A model generated the notes under the pieces. The model was not told where the DNA came from. It did no database searches and saw nothing but the letters and a program-made list of their open reading frames with translations. DNA of 5,466 nt from Chloroflexota bacterium (GTDB lineage: Bacteria > Chloroflexota > Dehalococcoidia > UBA1151), in NCBI GenBank assembly GCA_022561735.1, contig JADFQR010000101.1:1-5466 (forward strand), in the 5' to 3' direction. This document shows, one piece after another, positions 5,325 to 5,466 of the stretch. Position numbers and translations under genes: made by a program. Position 1 is the first letter of the stretch. Every line of letters begins with the position of its first letter.

Positions 5325-5364
5325 TTGCTGTCATTCGCCCCAGTTGCTGTCAAATCTGCTGTCA
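5324..5364 (-). repeat. Three direct repeats of TGACAGCA, possible integrase arm sites
   Basis: On the minus strand the core TGACAGC appears three times, at 5364-5358, 5352-5346 and 5333-5327. The latter two share the longer TGACAGCAAC (5352-5343 and 5333-5324), and the first two are preceded by an extra T (TTGACAGCA). The first copy contains the TGA stop codon of the integrase. Spaced same-orientation repeats about 85-130 bp from the core site fit arm-type sites bound by the N-terminal domain of tyrosine recombinases. That role is inferred. Confidence 0.5.
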
Positions 5365-5466
5365 ATTCGCGGCCACCATCTCGTCAAACGCGGCGGCGAC
5401 TTTGTGCTCGGCACCCTTGATCAGGTGGGCGTAGACACGCGCCGTCGTGCTCATGTCGCTTTGGCC
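5362..5466 (-). CDS. Tyrosine recombinase (phage-type integrase), C-terminal end only
   Basis: The last 34 codons run from the window edge to the TGA at 5364-5362. The sequence GQSDMSTTARVYAHL matches the box-II end of tyrosine recombinases, where LGHS-x(3)-TT precedes the nucleophilic tyrosine; that Tyr is residue 12 of the fragment. The usual His after Gly is Gln here. The enzyme would cut and join DNA between attP in the element and attB in tRNA-Ala. The tail after Tyr (IKGAEHKVAAAFDEMVAAN) is an ordinary short C-terminal helix. The gene points toward the tRNA-Ala fragment, with 124 bp of repeats between. The catalytic Arg-Lys-His-Arg residues and the arm-binding domain lie outside the window, so activity cannot be judged. 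Confidence 0.9.
   Translation of the reverse strand, partial: GQSDMSTTARVYAHLIKGAEHKVAAAFDEMVAAN

Noticed and set aside
1..5466. CRISPR array, rRNA, insertion-sequence ends
   Set aside because: No regularly spaced long repeats, rRNA-like sequence or transposase/terminal repeat pair was seen.

Overview
The window is GC-rich bacterial DNA. Two genes encode lipoproteins with SpII lipoboxes, and one encodes a membrane-anchored eukaryotic-type Ser/Thr kinase whose outer domain resembles PGF-pre-PGF. This combination fits Chloroflexota (Dehalococcoidia/SAR202-like) best. That assignment is a tentative guess from protein style; an actinomycetote cannot be excluded.

Layout, left to right. Bases 1-131 hold the last 42 codons of an enolase-superfamily (mandelate racemase/sugar-acid dehydratase type) gene on the + strand. 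Convergent to it is a 584-aa kinase gene on the - strand (1955-201): kinase domain, low-complexity linker, four-cysteine zinc ribbon, one membrane segment and a beta-rich extracytoplasmic domain. A 338-bp divergent intergenic region follows, with a perfect 10-bp inverted repeat and a separate 10-bp palindrome. It leads into a small + strand lipoprotein gene (2294-2680). A second, helical lipoprotein gene (3361-2783, -) converges on the first. Upstream of that, on the same strand, is a 40-codon membrane microprotein gene with a textbook Shine-Dalgarno sequence (3641-3519). About 580 bp with no convincing gene follow (3642-4217). Next come a 67-aa small membrane protein (4421-4218, -), possibly coupled to an upstream 50-codon ORF, and a + strand protein with two four-ligand zinc-knuckle-like sites (4603-5016).

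The right end is the edge of an integrated element. A perfect 14-bp hairpin terminator (5140-5177) is followed by 45 bp that match the 3' part of a tRNA-Ala(UGC), from anticodon loop to encoded CCA, with no 5' half. Next is about 125 bp of clustered direct and inverted repeats, then the last 34 codons of a tyrosine recombinase, including the nucleophilic tyrosine, running off the window. The simplest reading is that the host chromosome lies left of about 5193 and the element extends to the right from the tRNA remnant.

The envelope-associated genes (kinase, two lipoproteins, two small membrane proteins) could form a loose surface-sensing or signalling cluster, but only their proximity suggests this. 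I see no clear evidence of a complete novel system. The best-supported unusual items are the kinase architecture, the tRNA-Ala attachment site with its repeat cluster, the double-knuckle protein and the microprotein genes.
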